A stretch of DNA of 64,000 nt from Planctomycetota bacterium (GTDB lineage Bacteria; Planctomycetota; Planctomycetia; Pirellulales; Pirellulaceae). The stretch is taken from contig JACNKX010000095.1 of NCBI GenBank assembly GCA_014381825.1, positions 1 through 64,000 on the forward strand, in the 5' to 3' direction. A program made the translations under genes and the position numbers. A model generated the notes under the pieces. It saw nothing but the letters and a program-made list of their open reading frames with translations. It was not told where the DNA came from and searched no databases. Below are positions 43,801-51,627 of the stretch, one piece after another; position 1 is the first letter of the stretch, and each line of letters opens with the position of its first letter.

Positions 43801-44806
43801 CAATGGTGAAATCCATACTGTGCCAGTTGGCGCTGGGGATGACCAGCGCGGCGACGAAATCGAGCGTCACGGGGAACGTGCCCGCTTGGGCGAACACAAG
43901 TTTGTAGACAGGAAGCTCGTTGATTGTCGAAAGCCGTAGGCGGTAGTTGGCATTGTTCGGCACTTGGCTAACAGCCGCATTGCCAGAGAGTATGGTGATT
44001 TCCGCATTGGCCTCGGTTACATGGGCCGTGCTGCGAAGCTGGAAGCCAATCGACTTGCCGTTGGGATGCACATCGCCTTTCAGCGTGGTAGCGACCAACT
44101 CAACCGGAGAAGGCGAAGCACCGTCCCGAGTCAGAGAGAGCTTCAATTGACCCCCGGTCGCGGTCTGAAAACTGTTCGCCTTGTTGCCCGCGTCGAGCGG
44201 AGCAAATCCTTCTGCCGTCGTGACGGCACCTTCCACTTCTGGAGCGTAGTTAATGTTCACCCTTGAATCGAAGCCAACTGATTCTCCCGGCGTGAGGTGC
44301 GTCAAATCGATCTCGACGGGAAGCTTCAGTTCGGGAGAGCGAATCTTGATCACAGGTTTTAGCTCCGTGACGTTCTCCTTGAGATGTAGATCGAGGAAGC
44401 GCGCAGGGCCCGCTTGGCGAATGGACCACGACTGAAGATTCGCGCCTTGGACCTCGGTAACTTGGCCGTTGCCGTTGAATCCAAAGCTCAATGTTTTAGC
44501 ATCACCCTGGATGACTTTGATTGTTAACTGAATGACTTGCTCAATGCGTGCAGATCCGACTTGTGCCGTAGCCTTGGCACTGGCGGTATAAAAAACTGGC
44601 GGCTTAGGTAATTGACCGCGAGCTTCAACGATGATGATCCCCGTGCCATCACTACCGACAGGGGTGCTGACCTCGGCTTGATCCGACTCTTCCTGAGCGC
44701 GACCGGGAATACTCATCAGGCTCGCCAAGCTGATGAGTCCGAGCAGACCAATTGGTGTGAAAAAAGTAAACGGTTTTCTGAACATCGGCAATGTTGTCGT
44801 ACTCAT
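37820..44806 (-). CDS. Giant membrane protein of unknown function (2328 residues)
   Basis: A signal peptide (about 1-37, ending GRAQEE) precedes a large beta-rich part (about 40-1045) with many immunoglobulin- or bundle-like repeats. A central block of about five transmembrane helices follows (about 1050-1215, e.g. GIVSLIFVSLITGVGIWACG), and then a second signal-like hydrophobic segment (about 1242-1264, ending CLAAVPDG). The second beta-rich half runs to about 2030. A Gln/Ala-rich helical part with TPR-like character (about 2100-2250) and a final transmembrane helix close the protein. The double arrangement looks like two secreted proteins joined by a membrane block. It lies downstream of the vWA protein and ECF sigma gene in the same direction, with a 130-base gap. 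No enzymatic motif was found. Confidence 0.75.
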   Translation of the reverse strand: MSTTTLPMFRKPFTFFTPIGLLGLISLASLMSIPGRAQEESDQAEVSTPVGSDGTGIIIVEARGQLPKPPVFYTASAKATAQVGSARIEQVIQLTIKVIQGDAKTLSFGFNGNGQVTEVQGANLQSWSIRQAGPARFLDLHLKENVTELKPVIKIRSPELKLPVEIDLTHLTPGESVGFDSRVNINYAPEVEGAVTTAEGFAPLDAGNKANSFQTATGGQLKLSLTRDGASPSPVELVATTLKGDVHPNGKSIGFQLRSTAHVTEANAEITILSGNAAVSQVPNNANYRLRLSTINELPVYKLVFAQAGTFPVTLDFVAALVIPSANWHSMDFTIAASAVVPMTLNGLDADLEFHRDQQSVVPLLDNNNWLGFLPATGRAKLQWKTARQAGEGKLFFTTAGHIEAKVGAGLLRQDHQIDYQVLQGELKSLSVLLAGPGEILDVQGSNIVAWEVTGEGEDRRLDATLSQPITAASQIKVRSQTPLGAFPVRVEGLRLNPVGAIRHSGYLRLTNMGSVRLEPTALIGLTQLAPEQYPGEPIEARQIFVYRFPAADHEFTVAADRIQPEVNISELVLYQLAETDRVINADIELDVREAPIREWDFGVPSDYSVVSVTGASVADYIAASEVADGRRNLKVIFGEDVAGRQLVTLHLEKNEAAAEEDWVLPRIEFPGAKTVRGDIGIIGAPGFRIAIGETDLLVEKPLSYFPKPTANLQQAFRIREPGWSATMHIELLDRSVQSDVFHLYSLSQGTVYGSALINYFVTGAPVSEWNITAPEVLGNVMVDGQDVRSWRREGDTLVVSLHQPVMGPYTLLVTFEEKPDESNGSFRAGQIVPSGVQGERGYVQVVSPMQVKIETLAISEDMLKLDPLELPAEFRLLSTAPPLGSWQYTERPFNLNLKIDWFQPGATATQVVEFSEANSRVSQDGELVTDVLYYIKSRGQRTLKIKLPDDPVRLWEVTVNGQPVTARQADQATLIPLPGGTDPNIPVEVRLRLGKPTVDETNPVLTLPIVFAPVLKTQWHIRGDEKRVLVPSGGTVTPPEPVLRPSGFDWVAKRGIVSLIFVSLITGVGIWACGKAGLLHALGLFGLAIAVIVAISTASMALSQTESPAPLQLSLPILSAAETVELQVKNIPLWLGGLSWIGLIAFLGGIAGIVWSFFRMDTRLKVLVRCSGMLLIALGVLFQPDGAPWFYALLALAILILLFFPRAWDRIRSIRNWMRAIAERRRARREAAESSPNAEPGTATATIALIALMLSSISATCLAAVPDGFEAADAITQQWQVTHQDVRLSASGTIALSGQPGDRFLLLRAPAVLTRFEGEGLRLTKREVPGQGLTYIISIPVTEEVPALAEDPQPVAEAVAYLATFEFQLEALKPMEGVPVLTGAAAVQEINFSYDEAGWDVVSPTAVRVEPVEAAAGTTQVKVLLGPGKASLVLKPNARDVTTEETQFFVEASNLYLPGPGVVDGRHRLHIRTSQGQVRGLNVLVPDGLTVSAVSGPVGSWQFDADVGRLKLEIEPTQSQAFDIMIDTQRGLDPLPADVNLAPLKVADANGEIGLVAIAFGPDAQPEKAETTIMSVVNLGDFDTSLIPNKQAVLHRVYRYGTDGGELALRVAPVDSEVRVFSKQVLSLGDERVVLGINFAAEISRAGLFQLSFPLPDGLEVESLTGAALHHWAELSEGGQRQIILHLNGKTIGTQSFSLVLSGTAPTDASDWEIPRFELKEASRQTGELVVRPTTGIRLRTVSRQNVSETDPRSMGSQTQGGLAFRLLQRDWRLVLGIEILDPWVTGQVLHEITLREGQTRSALIGSFNVQNASISSLQVILPIADEDEIKTLRASGKTVSDFIRTAPDSNIWEIQFKRRVVGGIHFRIEYERRGDRESESLSPAGFPQARQLSYFFSVRAGGRLELEHETLPQGWQRADWTTVPQTLRQAGNRNAPALALRAVAPANALIVLATRHSLADALKLRVAEGSLTTVLSPTGDQLTAVDVTMEVIQRSSLSVGLPVGGELFSIFVNGESVHSIRQGGNANAWQFYILPGIDDRTAKVRLVYSVPGDRLSQLKLSSPQLNVPLENIEWNIVAPKGFELTDNEGNLELIRQADQGDYDRDSYISKVSGKRQVQAQHAAQLLEQANQLLQAGEQAKARWALNSVANQYALDAASNEDARVQLENLQTQQAIVGLNTRRQRLYLDNNMDDTALADNKQLRQAAADNPILQQNQLNFRPQQLSQLLGGNTTEDNVILQQIAGRLVQHQRTTEPAPQAIIISLPEEGTVYTFSRSVQVAENAPLELDLNFALQLRLHLWQTVLVLALLAACAATLAFVTTKREVA

Positions 44807-44936
44807 GAGTGCATGATCCTTAGAGTGCGATTTCCTTACTCACTTTGTTGGAAACATGACGATTCTCTGTAAAGAAGCGCCAGCCAAATGAAAGAATCTC
44901 GCGGAACGTTTGTAGTGGGTCTTGTCGTAGCGTTGC

Positions 44937-47900
44937 CTATTTCCCGCTCACTTGCCGGGCTTGTTGAATCATCAGTTGAAGCTGTTGGACGCGAATTGCA
45001 TTGCGATCTCGATCCGGCAATCCAGCAATCAGATTGGACAACGTTTTCAGATCGACGGATGCTCCCAGCGGTTCGCCTCGGAGTCTTGCTGCGAGCAGAG
45101 CGGCGGAGGTAGCGATGCGTAGCGACGGGGCGGCCTGGTCCACGCGCGGGGCGTTGGCTTCGTACGGGATGGGCCAGCGGTTTTCGATCATCTGTCCGGT
45201 CGACAGGTCACGAAATCGCACCGACACGGAACCAACATCTCCTTCGCCGTCCGGTTTGGCTTCAAATTGATACATGGCCACGCCAGCCTCGGCTGCAGTC
45301 ATTTCGGCGGCGTCTACTTCGTCGTTTCGGAAGTCTTCTTGTTTCAGGCGGTGCTTCTCAAAGCCAAGCAATTTGTAGCGGCCAACACGTTTGGGATTAA
45401 ACTCGATTTGCACTTTCACATTCTTGGCCGAAGGACGCAGGGCCCCGGCAATCTGTCGGGCAAATCCATCCGCGGCGTCTTCGGGGGAATCGAGCAGGTA
45501 GTAGCGGCCGTCGCCTTGGCGGGTCAGGGCTTCAAGTACTTCGTCGTTCAAACCGTCGGCGCTAATCCCGGCCGCATCGAAAGCGATGCCCGCGTCTCGA
45601 ATTGTTGTGACCATTCGCGACAAGCTTTCGGGATTGGCATCGCCCAGATTGACAGCGCCGTCGGTCAGCAAAATGATGCGATTTTGGGCGTTGTCGACCC
45701 GTTGCTCTTGCGCTTTTTCAAAGGCCAGTTGCAGCGCGGCTTCGATGTTTGTGCCGCCTTCACGCGGCAAATCCTGAATGAGTTGAACCAGTTGTCGCGT
45801 TTGGGCTCCGCTGACTCGATCGGCCAATAGTCGCGGCTGGCGTGCGAAGCTGATCAGAGTGACTTGATCGATCGGTTTGAGTTGCTGGGCGAGTAGAGCC
45901 ACGGCCAGGCGGACAGTTTGCTGACGATCGGCTCGTTCCATCGAGCCCGAGTTGTCCAGCAACAAAGTCAATCTGAGCGGAGTATTGCTCGAGCGTCCCG
46001 CGGCCGCCGTCCGCATCGAGACTCGCAACAGGTTCCGCTGTTGAAGGAAAGGATGAACGGACTGTTCCAAACGGCAAGCGACTTTTTCGCTTCTGCTCGG
46101 CATCGGATCGCCGTAGTCGAAAGCGTTGACGAATTCTTCGATGCGAACTTTTGCAGCTTCTGGCCATTCGCCATTTGCGAGAGCCGCCCGGGCCAGTTTG
46201 AAAGCAACGTCGCTAACGTGCAACGAGAATGTGGAAAAGGCTTCGGCCTGGGCCGTTTTTTCGTTAAGACCGGCGGAGGCAGAAGATTTTCTCACCGCCG
46301 CTTTCCGTATTGACTTGGAGTTGTTGGCCAAGATGGGAGAAACATACCCGTTCCATTGATACTGGCCTGCGACTGACAACTGGGCACGTTCCTGTATCAA
46401 GTCAATTCGTCTATCTGTTGTCTCGGGCGGAGCGTCTTCTTTTTTTCCTTTGACTTCGGTGGCGTGGTCATCAAAGAGAAAATCTCCAGCATTGATCGTG
46501 TTCTCAGAGAATCGATTAAGTGCAGAGATTTCCCCCAGGGAGTCCTTCGCCAGCTTCTCAATGTCGTGCGCAACTTCACCTCTCGTACTCGCCTCGTCGG
46601 GCTCCTTCTCCTTAGACCAGGTTCGCGCACCGGCCACAAAATCCCTGCTGCTTCGACGATCCTCTACGCTCCACTTCTGAGAGTAGCCCCGCTGGTCACT
46701 ATGTTCTGCCTGCCCAGACCGCAGCTCGAGACTCGGCTGGCTTGGTGCAGTACCGGTCACTGGGTCGGACGTCTGGCGACCGTAATACTCGCGTTGGTTA
46801 AGAGTCTGGATATGAGGGAGCGTGATGTCACCATTGCTACCGCTGGGCAAAGTGACACTCTCCCCAGCCGGTTCTTCCTCGTCACCATCGGCAACTACGA
46901 CGCTTCCCTTCGCCATCAGATCTTCTCTCGAAGCCATCGGTTCATTTGTGGGATTTGGCAATGAATTCGCAATCACTCCGGAGTCGAAACCCTCTTTGCT
47001 AAAAGCCTTCTCGGCTTTCAATTCCTTTGTCTTACCTTTTACGTCAGCGGCCATCGGGGCAGATGGCGCGCTCTCTTCCAAACCAGCAGTACGACGCCAG
47101 AAGCCAAAACTCTTTGCTGCATCATCCTCAGGCATATGCTCTGCGGAACTCTCATCACTGGGTTCGCCTTCCAGCACCGTCCCGCCAACAGCGCGCCCGC
47201 CACCACCGCCCAACCCACCACCACCGTACCCACCACCACCGTACCCACCACCGCCGTACCCATATCTGCCGCTGCTGTTCATGCTCTTGCCGTCCAACAC
47301 GAACCCATCAGCATCTTCGCCAAATTCAGTGGTCGGCGAATCGATGGCTTCGAGCTGGCGTGACAATCCCTGCGAGAGCGCTTGACCCTGACCTGACTCT
47401 TGAGATTCGAAGGACGGAATTGCCGATTTCAGTCGATCCAGCTCTCCGCCCCGATCTCGCTGAGCCGCTCCTCGTTCTAACATTAACTGTCGACTTTCAC
47501 CTTCGATGCGTTGAATCGCATCAACTGCTGCAAGCCCGAAACGGTCAGGTCTTCCCGCCTCTCCAGGCTGGTCGCCAAAGCCCAATGCCTCGGTGCTCGG
47601 ACTCGCCGTATTCGGACTCGCCGCGCCCCGCGTTTTTCTCTCGATCTCCGATTCGACGTAATCTTCAAACGTCCTCGATGACGAATCTGTTAGTCCGCCC
47701 AACATTAATGACGCAGCGGGCTCCGCGGCGCTTTGATCGCTGGAGTTGCTGGAATACAACGGAGAAGATAATTGGTCATTGTCGACGTTGGGAACGGTCA
47801 GTTCCGCAACCATCGGAGGTTTGCCATCTCCAACGCGTCCGTCTGCCCATCCAGCTCCATCTGTGGCAAGGAGTCCCATACCGCTGGTACGCTCTTCAGC

Positions 47901-48695
47901 TATCCCATTCGAAGAATGTTCCCAGAGCCCCGGGAGATTCGCCTCTGCCGTCGACGGAGCAGCAAAGCGACGCTCAATGCCATCGGCTGGGAGAACGGAC
48001 AAATCGGCATCCGGCTGTAACCGTGGCTCCGCGCCGTTCCCTGCTTCCGCGGGTGCCGTCGTCCCAAAATCAAGGCTGTCCCCAATGGCCGACAGGGCTG
48101 ATTTCGAGTCCATCTCGTAGCGAAATCCTGCGACTGCTTCAGGTTCTGCTGTTACAACACCTTTCTCATCATTTTCAAGAGACTTATATGTGTCATGAAA
48201 GTTATGCACGGCCAAGCCCGACTGTTTGGAGCTGTTAACCGACAATTGCCTCCGAGCGACCTCTCTCGCGCGCTGGACACCGGATAGCATCAAAGCACCG
48301 GTGATCCCAACTACGGCACAAAGAACTGCCGCGATTTTGGTGAAGTTCCAGAAAACGTTTCCCTTCACCGATTTTCGATTCGCGACAGAGTTGTTGACAG
48401 CTTGTTTCGCCGGTTGCTCCTCCGCTTCGCCACTGATCACCGCCAGAACCGCGCTGCGTCTTTCACCAGACAGTTTCCAGTCATCATCTTCTGTAATCGA
48501 TTCCCCCGGCGTCACGTCACTCAATAGGCCTTGCACGCTTTGGATCTGTTTCTTGAACGCCACAAGTTCCGATCGTCCCTCGATAAGGCGCTCCAGTTCA
48601 TCGCGCTCGAAGTCGGAAGCTTCGCCTAACACGAGAGCTACAATGCGAGCTTCGAGTTCCGGATCAATCCGAGGATTGTGCGATTCGTCTTTCAT
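44937..48695 (-). CDS. Membrane-anchored von Willebrand factor A protein with anti-sigma-like N-terminus
   Basis: 1252 residues. The cytoplasmic N-terminus (1-100) resembles planctomycete anti-sigma proteins. A transmembrane helix (about 115-137) runs straight into a DUF1559-type prepilin motif (about 133-174: VQRAREVARRQLSVNSSKQS, then GLAVHNFHDTYKS). A long low-complexity part contains GYGGGGYGGGG repeats (about 477-495). A YfbK-type vWA N-terminal domain lies at about 815-865 (FSLHVSDVAFKLARAALANG). Then comes a vWA domain with a perfect MIDAS, LTLLLDNSGSM (about 905), TNIEA and ILLTDGAVN, and a DUF3520-like C-terminus to 1252. Its start overlaps the ECF sigma gene stop (ATGA). It probably acts as a membrane partner of that sigma factor. 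Confidence 0.85.
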   Translation of the reverse strand: MKDESHNPRIDPELEARIVALVLGEASDFERDELERLIEGRSELVAFKKQIQSVQGLLSDVTPGESITEDDDWKLSGERRSAVLAVISGEAEEQPAKQAVNNSVANRKSVKGNVFWNFTKIAAVLCAVVGITGALMLSGVQRAREVARRQLSVNSSKQSGLAVHNFHDTYKSLENDEKGVVTAEPEAVAGFRYEMDSKSALSAIGDSLDFGTTAPAEAGNGAEPRLQPDADLSVLPADGIERRFAAPSTAEANLPGLWEHSSNGIAEERTSGMGLLATDGAGWADGRVGDGKPPMVAELTVPNVDNDQLSSPLYSSNSSDQSAAEPAASLMLGGLTDSSSRTFEDYVESEIERKTRGAASPNTASPSTEALGFGDQPGEAGRPDRFGLAAVDAIQRIEGESRQLMLERGAAQRDRGGELDRLKSAIPSFESQESGQGQALSQGLSRQLEAIDSPTTEFGEDADGFVLDGKSMNSSGRYGYGGGGYGGGGYGGGGLGGGGGRAVGGTVLEGEPSDESSAEHMPEDDAAKSFGFWRRTAGLEESAPSAPMAADVKGKTKELKAEKAFSKEGFDSGVIANSLPNPTNEPMASREDLMAKGSVVVADGDEEEPAGESVTLPSGSNGDITLPHIQTLNQREYYGRQTSDPVTGTAPSQPSLELRSGQAEHSDQRGYSQKWSVEDRRSSRDFVAGARTWSKEKEPDEASTRGEVAHDIEKLAKDSLGEISALNRFSENTINAGDFLFDDHATEVKGKKEDAPPETTDRRIDLIQERAQLSVAGQYQWNGYVSPILANNSKSIRKAAVRKSSASAGLNEKTAQAEAFSTFSLHVSDVAFKLARAALANGEWPEAAKVRIEEFVNAFDYGDPMPSRSEKVACRLEQSVHPFLQQRNLLRVSMRTAAAGRSSNTPLRLTLLLDNSGSMERADRQQTVRLAVALLAQQLKPIDQVTLISFARQPRLLADRVSGAQTRQLVQLIQDLPREGGTNIEAALQLAFEKAQEQRVDNAQNRIILLTDGAVNLGDANPESLSRMVTTIRDAGIAFDAAGISADGLNDEVLEALTRQGDGRYYLLDSPEDAADGFARQIAGALRPSAKNVKVQIEFNPKRVGRYKLLGFEKHRLKQEDFRNDEVDAAEMTAAEAGVAMYQFEAKPDGEGDVGSVSVRFRDLSTGQMIENRWPIPYEANAPRVDQAAPSLRIATSAALLAARLRGEPLGASVDLKTLSNLIAGLPDRDRNAIRVQQLQLMIQQARQVSGK
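47214..47264 (-). repeat. 15-bp tandem repeat encoding GYGGGG
   Basis: Forward-strand units of CCCACCACCACCGTA and variants, read on the minus strand as Gly-Tyr-Gly-Gly-Gly-Gly repeats inside the vWA protein. This is a coding microsatellite-like linker that may vary in copy number. Confidence 0.8.
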
Positions 48696-49288
48696 GACAT
48701 TCCGTCGATTCCGAGTGGCCGCAATTTGTCGGCCAGCTCTTTTAAAATATGATGCAGGCGGTAGCCTACGTTACTGATGCTGAGCCCCGTCTGTGCGCTA
48801 ATTTCGCGATACTTGAGGCCTTCGAAGTACTTCAACTTTACCAGTTGCCGATCGGTCTCGCCGAGCTCCTCGACCATCTGCCGCAGAGCTCCGATCGCCT
48901 CCATGCGCAACATCCCAGCCTCGGGCGTTTCGTCTTCGTCGTTCGGGGATTGCACATTGTGATCGTCACCGTGCAAAACTTCCCGTTTACTGTCCCGGAT
49001 GTGATTGTAGGCCCGGTTACGCACACTGCGGAAAAGCCAGGCTCGGGGAGCGTCGACATTGTCCCAGTGTGTGTGTAGTTGCAGAAAGACTTCTTGCACG
49101 ATTTCCTCGGCCACCGCACGGCGACCGATCAGTGAAAACGCGTAGCGCAGCAACGGAGTTTCCTCCGTGTCAAACAAAGTCCGTAGGGTGATTTTGCTCA
49201 CACCCTGGGCACCAGACTGGTTGACTCGGAGAGTCGGTTTCGCCATCAATTCTAATTGCTGCGCTTGGCAGTTCTGATTCACGACCAA
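48692..49288 (-). CDS. ECF-type RNA polymerase sigma factor
   Basis: 198 residues. Region 2 is at about 35-105 (YAFSLIGRRAVAEEIVQEVF, then LQLHTHWDNVDAPRAWLFRS) and region 4 at about 135-190 (LGETDRQLVKLKYFEGLKYR, EISAQTGLSISNVGYRLHHI). Start TTG 49288 has GAGAGG 5-6 nt upstream; GTG 49282 and ATG 49246 are alternatives. It overlaps the vWA protein gene by ATGA, so sigma factor and membrane partner are translationally coupled. This is a second ECF locus in the window, with the same plan as 3377-10501 but unrelated sequence. Confidence 0.93.
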   Translation of the reverse strand: MVVNQNCQAQQLELMAKPTLRVNQSGAQGVSKITLRTLFDTEETPLLRYAFSLIGRRAVAEEIVQEVFLQLHTHWDNVDAPRAWLFRSVRNRAYNHIRDSKREVLHGDDHNVQSPNDEDETPEAGMLRMEAIGALRQMVEELGETDRQLVKLKYFEGLKYREISAQTGLSISNVGYRLHHILKELADKLRPLGIDGMS

Positions 49289-49707
49289 GTCATCCTCTCA
49301 GAGGGGAAGAACCACCACGGCCTGCTTTCTTAGTAGATTTTCAATAAATGTTTTCGAATTGCTACTTAATAAGCTGGGAAGTCGGGAGCCTCAGCAGTTT
49401 ATCTCGTGAGGTGAAGCTATTCAGCCGAACCACAGCTGGCGACGGTTGCCGTGCTGTTTACCACGACATTCTGGAGTATTGTGCGCGAGAATTCGCTACC
49501 TGGGGCCGGGAAACTCGTGTGAATTGACCGGTACTGTATCAACTGTATGAATCGGACGAATGCCTTTCGAATTAGTCCCTTCTTGGGCGTCGTCGCGCAC
49601 TCGCCGAACTCAAGTCTGAAGGCCTCGCCGCCAGCGAGACGTTGTGACGCCATTCGGATTGCGCGAACCGACGCTTGAAGGCGATATGTGATCGTGACCA
49701 ATCTCGG
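49289..49707. promoter_or_regulatory. Intergenic region upstream of the second ECF locus
   Basis: No gene recognised. The part near 49325-49380 is notably A/T-rich for this genome, which fits a promoter for the minus-strand sigma operon. No element can be placed with certainty. Confidence 0.35.
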
Positions 49708-49983
49708 TTAGACATGAGCGCGCAATTCCGCGATGGCCTCCTCGAACTGCTCGTCGTCGAAATAGGAGTCGCCGCGGAGCATGAAGACACGCGCAGGCTT
49801 GAGCCCGAGTTCCATCGCCTTGTCAAAATCCTTCAACACGCTCTTGCCCTGGCCCAGCACCCCAAAGCAAATACCGCGTTTGACGTACAGCGCTGCGCGA
49901 TCAGGCGTCTTGCGAATCTTCCGCGTCAAGTTCTTGATCTGTTCCTTGACGTCGTCGTCGTCGAGCTCGTCCGGTTCGGCCAA
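49708..49983 (-). CDS. Small TPR protein, possibly 5'-truncated
   Basis: 91 residues with two TPR-like units (DRAALYVKRGICFGVLGQGK and ARVFMLRGDSYFDDEQFEEA). The start is TTG 49983 and no clear ribosome-binding site precedes it. The frame directly abuts the end of the IS66 remnant, so the natural N-terminus may have been replaced. Confidence 0.5.
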   Translation of the reverse strand: MAEPDELDDDDVKEQIKNLTRKIRKTPDRAALYVKRGICFGVLGQGKSVLKDFDKAMELGLKPARVFMLRGDSYFDDEQFEEAIAELRAHV

Positions 49984-49984
49984 G

Positions 49985-50345
49985 CGTACTTAGGACGCAC
50001 GTACTCATGGACTTCGAGTTTGGCCGCATGCTCTTGTTGCAGCTTGGCGTAAGAGTCGGTCGGCAGTCGCACCAGACTGCCGTTGGGCAACCCGATCTCG
50101 TACGAACTCGCCTTCACCGAGACGGGCACGAACGCCGGTCGTTCCGCCGACTCATCGCGAGCCTCTGTCTTCACCGCCATCGGATTCGAACGCTTTTGCT
50201 TCAGGATCAGCAGCCAATCCACAAACGTTGTTCGAGGAACATCCTCTTGTTGGCAAAACGCGTCGGCTGACAACCCCCTCGCTTCGTAACGTCTCAGACG
50301 CTGTTGCCACTCCAAATACGCCTCCCAAAGAGTGATCCAGCACAC
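49985..50345 (-). pseudogene. IS66 TnpA-like accessory protein remnant
   Basis: WQQRLRRYEARGLSADAFCQ with WLLILKQKR, and later AFVPVSV with YEIGLPNGSLVRLPT, follows the pattern of IS66 TnpA (W-x-x-x-L-x-x-Y-x-x-S-G-x-x-x-x-x-F-C). The frame runs without its own stop into the TPR gene near 49985 and ends at 49926. No TnpB or TnpC genes are nearby, so the element is a fragment. Confidence 0.6.
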
Positions 50346-50419
50346 CTACGCCCTACGGGCTCAAGATTCCAAGTCGTATGAATAATCCGCGCTAAAGCCA
50401 ATCAGGCAGCGAGTCTGAC

Positions 50420-51622
50420 TCAGCAGGTGTGATAATGAAGGCTCTCAGGAAGGAAAGGATCGTGCCGAGGCACGGATCCGGCGTTTGCGAATGAGCGGAA
50501 GAGCAGCAAACCGGCTGTGCCTATCAGACAACTGATCGATGCGGCTTCCCAAATCCCAAAGACCGGATTCTCGCCAAGTGTAGAAGGGAAAACCATCACG
50601 TAGAGGTCAACCCAACGTCCGATCAAAACAACGATCGCCACTTTCATCATAATTCCCGAACTGCGTTTTGCAGGTTTGGGGAGCAAGACGAAGAATGGAA
50701 TTACCCAGTTCAGCACAATGCATCCCACGACGATCGGTCCCCACGGGCCATGTGTGCGAGTGATGAAGTACGATGTCTCTTCGGGAATGTTTGAGTACCA
50801 GATGAGCATGTACTGGCTAAACCAGATGTACATCCAGAAGCAACTGAAGCCGAGTAACAACTTGCCAAGATCATGCAAATGCTCGTCGTTGAAGACACCC
50901 TGTAGTGGTCCACCGTTTGACCGCAGTATCAACCCCAGAACGATCACGACCGCCAAGGCGGCTTGGATCATACCGGCGAAGTTGTAAACGCCCCACATCG
51001 TACTAAACCACATGGGCTCCAATGCCATCATCCAGTCGGCACTTGCTAACGAGAACGTGACAGCGTACACGGCCAGAAATAGAGCGGAGATGCGAACATT
51101 GCCACCAGTAATCGAGGCGTCACCAGTTCGGTCCTGCTTTCGCGATCGAGCGACGAGCCATCCCGCTAGAAGACTCCATAGCGACACGTACGCGACCGCA
51201 CGAACTGCCCAGAACGAAGGCGTAAGCCAAAGTTCCTTGAACCAGAAAGTTCCCACATCGCCATGCCAGTCGTGGTGCCAGCCATAACGTGACATGCGGA
51301 CACCGAGCACGACGAGCATTGCTACTCCAGCAACGGGAAGCACTGCGGCCATGGCTTCAGGGATACGTCGAAATGCAACGTGCCATCCGCCGCCGCTCAC
51401 ATAAGTTAGAGCCACGAAGAGAGCTCCGCCCAGCGCGATCGTCAGCAGATAAAACGTACCGACAAGCAGGTTGCTCCACACGCGTTCCGCCGAGAACGCG
51501 ATCCCACAAGCAAGTACTACAGCACCAGCGACTGCTAGACGCCGTAGAACTGAATTGCGGCGAGTCACATTCGCCGCTTCGAACGAGCGTTGCGGATTGG
51601 TAAGTGAATCTTCGGTCGACAT
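50420..51622 (-). CDS. actF: Alternative complex III subunit ActF (quinol:cytochrome c oxidoreductase membrane protein)
   Basis: 400 residues with about 10 transmembrane helices. Typical ActF stretches are SADWMMALEPMWFSTMWGVY and NLGKLLLGFSCFWMYIWFSQ-like (DLGKLLLGFSCFWMYIWFSQ), then YMLIWYSNIPEETSYF. ActC and ActF are the NrfD-like membrane subunits that hold quinol sites. It is the last gene of the act operon; ActE lies 5 bases upstream. Confidence 0.9.
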   Translation of the reverse strand: MSTEDSLTNPQRSFEAANVTRRNSVLRRLAVAGAVVLACGIAFSAERVWSNLLVGTFYLLTIALGGALFVALTYVSGGGWHVAFRRIPEAMAAVLPVAGVAMLVVLGVRMSRYGWHHDWHGDVGTFWFKELWLTPSFWAVRAVAYVSLWSLLAGWLVARSRKQDRTGDASITGGNVRISALFLAVYAVTFSLASADWMMALEPMWFSTMWGVYNFAGMIQAALAVVIVLGLILRSNGGPLQGVFNDEHLHDLGKLLLGFSCFWMYIWFSQYMLIWYSNIPEETSYFITRTHGPWGPIVVGCIVLNWVIPFFVLLPKPAKRSSGIMMKVAIVVLIGRWVDLYVMVFPSTLGENPVFGIWEAASISCLIGTAGLLLFRSFANAGSVPRHDPFLPESLHYHTC

Positions 51623-51627
51623 AGTTG

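Noticed and set aside
47214-47264. CRISPR-like short repeats
   Set aside because: The units are 15-bp coding repeats without spacers that encode a Gly/Tyr linker.
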